From NCBI GenBank assembly GCA_902772605.1, contig CACYBG010000010.1, positions 1 to 7,072 on the forward strand: a stretch of DNA of 7,072 nucleotides. The letters are read 5' to 3'. Origin of the DNA: an uncultured Spirochaetaceae bacterium. Its GTDB lineage: Bacteria; Spirochaetota; Spirochaetia; Treponematales; Treponemataceae. The position numbers were made by a program, and so were the translations under genes. Shown in pieces: positions 6,651-7,072 of this stretch (position 1 is the stretch's first letter; every line of letters starts with the position of its first letter). Under the pieces are notes generated by a model. The model was not told the DNA's origin. It saw only the letters and a list, made by a program, of their open reading frames with translations, and did not search any database.

Positions 6651-6657
6651 TCTCCTT
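6651..6657 (-). promoter_or_regulatory. Shine-Dalgarno of adk
   Basis: AAGGAGA on the minus strand, with AGGAG ending six bases before the ATG at 6645. This decides the start over the upstream in-frame ATG at 6723, and it contrasts with carD and ispDF, which have no such site. Confidence 0.85.
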
Positions 6658-6689
6658 CTGAAAATTTTCATGCCCGTGAATTGAAAGGC

Positions 6690-6710
6690 GTCCATGGATT
6701 TTCCGCGGAC
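6690..6710. promoter_or_regulatory. Twin 8-bp palindromes in the adk leader
   Basis: TCCATGGA (6691-6698) and TCCGCGGA (6702-6709) are perfect 8-bp palindromes of the form TCCnnGGA, separated by TTT and flanked by G and C. Together they can also fold as one imperfect hairpin (GTCC/GGAC at the ends). They lie between the candidate adk promoter and its Shine-Dalgarno. This could be an operator or a leader hairpin; function is inferred only from symmetry and position. Confidence 0.35.
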
Positions 6711-6732
6711 TTACGACAGGCATGTATCTTCT

Positions 6733-6761
6733 ATTTTACACATTAATCTTCAAATCTACAA
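6733..6761 (-). promoter_or_regulatory. Candidate adk promoter
   Basis: On the minus strand TTGTAG (6761-6756), a 17-bp spacer and TAAAAT (6738-6733; five of six consensus bases) form a plausible sigma-70 promoter that overlaps the end of the upstream gene. It would give a leader of about 80 nt before the adk start. The -35 box matches only four of six bases, so this is tentative. Confidence 0.45.
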
Positions 6762-7072
6762 GTAAAAAATGCGTTTTCGGTCTTCCAGGTGAACACCTGT
6801 TTTTCGGATGCCGATTCGAGCATGCCCTTGATTTTTTCGATTCCGTCTTTTCCGATTGCCCTTGAAACTGCATTTCCGTATGCGGATTTTTCAACGTCGA
6901 ACCATTTTTCGATTTCGGTTCTGCTTATCCTGCGTTTTTCCGAAAGAACTGTCTTTTCCATCTGAACCTTGAATCCTGCTGCAGTGAATATGCGTTCGAT
7001 GTCTTCAGGTCCCCATGCAAAAAGACGGTTGTTTTTGTCCGAGAAAAAAGCGGTCTCAGCCTTTTCCATGTC
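6743..7072 (-). CDS. Unidentified protein, C-terminal part (5' end beyond the window)
   Basis: The frame is open to the right edge (the last in-window codon is GAC, just before an internal ATG at 7069) and ends at TAA 6743-6745, giving 109 visible residues. I do not recognise it with certainty. The visible part is a mixed alpha/beta sequence with no membrane segment. WGPEDIERIFTAAGFKV, then RRISRTEIEKWF and SAYG, and near the end VFTWKTENAFFTCRF. The 'peDI...f..AGF.V' pattern is common near the C terminus of Rossmann-type SAM-dependent methyltransferases, so such a domain, possibly fused to another protein, is one guess. Because the neighbourhood is chromosomal housekeeping and adk follows on the same strand 97 bp away with no terminator between, the two could be co-transcribed. 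Confidence 0.6.
   Translation of the reverse strand, partial: DMEKAETAFFSDKNNRLFAWGPEDIERIFTAAGFKVQMEKTVLSEKRRISRTEIEKWFDVEKSAYGNAVSRAIGKDGIEKIKGMLESASEKQVFTWKTENAFFTCRFED

Noticed and set aside
6646..6723. N-terminal extension of Adk to an ATG at 6723
   Set aside because: Family members start right before the P-loop, and a strong Shine-Dalgarno precedes the ATG at 6645.

Overview
The window looks like chromosomal DNA from a spirochaete, most likely a host- or gut-associated Treponema. The evidence is a very long coiled-coil protein whose C-terminal part matches my memory of the treponemal SpiroCoCo family, an MEP-pathway IspD-IspF fusion, a CarD/CdnL-type regulator and a zinc-LID adenylate kinase. 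The assignment rests on protein recognition only; no search was run.

Layout. Positions 2-3805 (+) hold the 3' part of one giant coiled-coil gene that begins before the window. Its first 1089 bases encode 33 consecutive 11-residue (hendecad) repeats with no indel, followed by irregular coiled coil, a basic linker and a small C-terminal helix-turn-helix-like segment. It ends at a good intrinsic terminator (3849-3879). All remaining genes are on the minus strand and converge on it. Reading leftward from the right edge: the C-terminal part of an unidentified protein (6743-7072), adk (6013-6645) with its own terminator (5966-6007), an unexplained G-rich intergenic stretch of about 140 bp with small inverted repeats (5829-5965), then carD (5136-5774) and ispDF (3935-5146), whose ends overlap by 11 bp.

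How the genes fit together. carD and ispDF appear to form a two-gene operon read from one near-consensus sigma-70 promoter (TTGAAA, 17 bp, TATAAT). The predicted transcription start falls on the A of the carD ATG, so the mRNA would be leaderless. IspDF carries out two steps of the MEP route to isoprenoids. CarD normally binds RNA polymerase beta and stabilises open promoter complexes. The order carD-ispD-ispF also occurs in Mycobacterium tuberculosis, so the linkage spans distant phyla. adk supplies adenylate and nucleotide balance and has its own Shine-Dalgarno sequence, a candidate promoter and a leader with paired palindromes.

No defence system, CRISPR array, transposase, tRNA or rRNA was seen. 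The features most worth a second look are the perfectly phased hendecad array, the apparently leaderless carD promoter, the acidic CarD tail overlapping the ispDF start, substitutions in the IspF central cavity, and the intergenic element upstream of carD.
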